Source of the DNA: an uncultured Chitinophagaceae bacterium | Lineage (GTDB): Bacteria > Bacteroidota > Bacteroidia > Chitinophagales > Chitinophagaceae | Length of the DNA stretch: 14,601 nucleotides | Direction of reading: 5' to 3' | Assembly: GCA_946885335.1 (NCBI GenBank) | Contig: CAMPGG010000054.1 | Location: 1 to 14,601, forward strand | Part shown: one piece after another, positions 14,456-14,601 of the stretch | Numbering within the stretch: position 1 is the stretch's first letter | Layout: each line of letters starts with the position of its first letter | The notes under the pieces: generated by a model | What the model saw: the letters and a program-made list of their open reading frames with translations, nothing else | Databases searched by the model: none | Told to the model about the DNA's origin: nothing | Translations under genes and position numbers: made by a program

Positions 14456-14601
14456 TCAAAATCCCTTTTTTTCTTCCGTTCCCTTAACATATTTCTCCAG
14501 CCACTGGTTTTGTTCCCAAAGCATATGTAAAATATTTTCTCTCGCAGCATATCCATGAGATTCATAAGGGAGTGTTACATAACGAACGGTTCCGCCATGT
14601 C
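14456..14601 (-). CDS. S9-family peptidase (prolyl oligopeptidase / glutamyl endopeptidase type), C-terminal end
   Basis: The last 48 codons of a gene that enters from the right edge. The frame ends at TGA 14458-14456 and reads GGTVRYVTLPYESHGYAARE, then NILHMLWEQNQWLEKYVKGTEEKKGF. This is the C-terminus of the alpha/beta-hydrolase domain of S9 serine peptidases. The His in ESHGY is the catalytic His of the Ser-Asp-His triad, and the HGYAARE block followed by a helix with W-x-K-YV is typical of the glutamyl-endopeptidase-like branch. The rest, including the nucleophile Ser, lies outside the window. The next gene on the strand is 226 bp downstream, with repeats between. Confidence 0.82.
   Translation of the reverse strand, partial: HGGTVRYVTLPYESHGYAARENILHMLWEQNQWLEKYVKGTEEKKGF

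Overview
This is an ordinary, gene-dense piece of chromosome from a member of the Bacteroidota, most likely the Chitinophagales (Chitinophagaceae-like). The assignment rests on a type IX secretion plug protein, a TamL-type (lipoprotein) BamA/TamA homologue, a Bacteroidota-style LptE, -7 promoter boxes of the TAnnTTTG type, weak or absent Shine-Dalgarno sequences, AT-rich DNA, and several lipoproteins. I see no tRNA, rRNA, CRISPR array, transposase, phage gene or integration scar.

Left part (1-3780), all on the minus strand and read right to left: miaB (tRNA methylthiotransferase), a sigma-54 activator with no sensory domain, lptE (LPS-assembly lipoprotein), and the start of an unidentified conserved protein that runs off the left edge. 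A TATCTTTG box sits in front of miaB and fixes its start. Middle (3869-7712): truB on the plus strand converges on tamL, and the two 3' ends overlap inside an inverted repeat. tamL is divergent from a TrmH/SpoU-family RNA methyltransferase, which converges on an FtsX/LolE-like permease.

Right of centre (8943-11357): the permease (TTG start) is divergent from the T9SS plug gene. Then comes a small SRP RNA gene with a very clear promoter and a T-tract, followed by a transaldolase of the short TalC/FSA-like family and a textbook terminator. Right part (11457-14601): a lipoprotein amidohydrolase on plus converges on a minus-strand run (Gmad2-domain lipoprotein, DUF2784-like membrane protein, small secreted protein of unknown function). 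A repeat-rich 226-bp gap and the 3' end of an S9 prolyl-oligopeptidase-type peptidase finish the window.

Two themes stand out. One is translation and RNA (MiaB, TruB, the RNA methyltransferase, SRP RNA). The other is outer-membrane and envelope biogenesis (LptE, TamL, the LolE-like permease, T9SS plug, several lipoproteins). I do not see a convincing new multi-gene system. The least understood part is the Gmad2 lipoprotein / membrane protein / basic-tailed secreted protein run at 12822-14229. The most interesting small-scale signals are a probable leaderless truB transcript, a shared extended -7 motif, the SRP RNA tetraloop-stem variant, the inverted repeat over the truB/tamL stops, and a composite hairpin repeat at 14295-14412.
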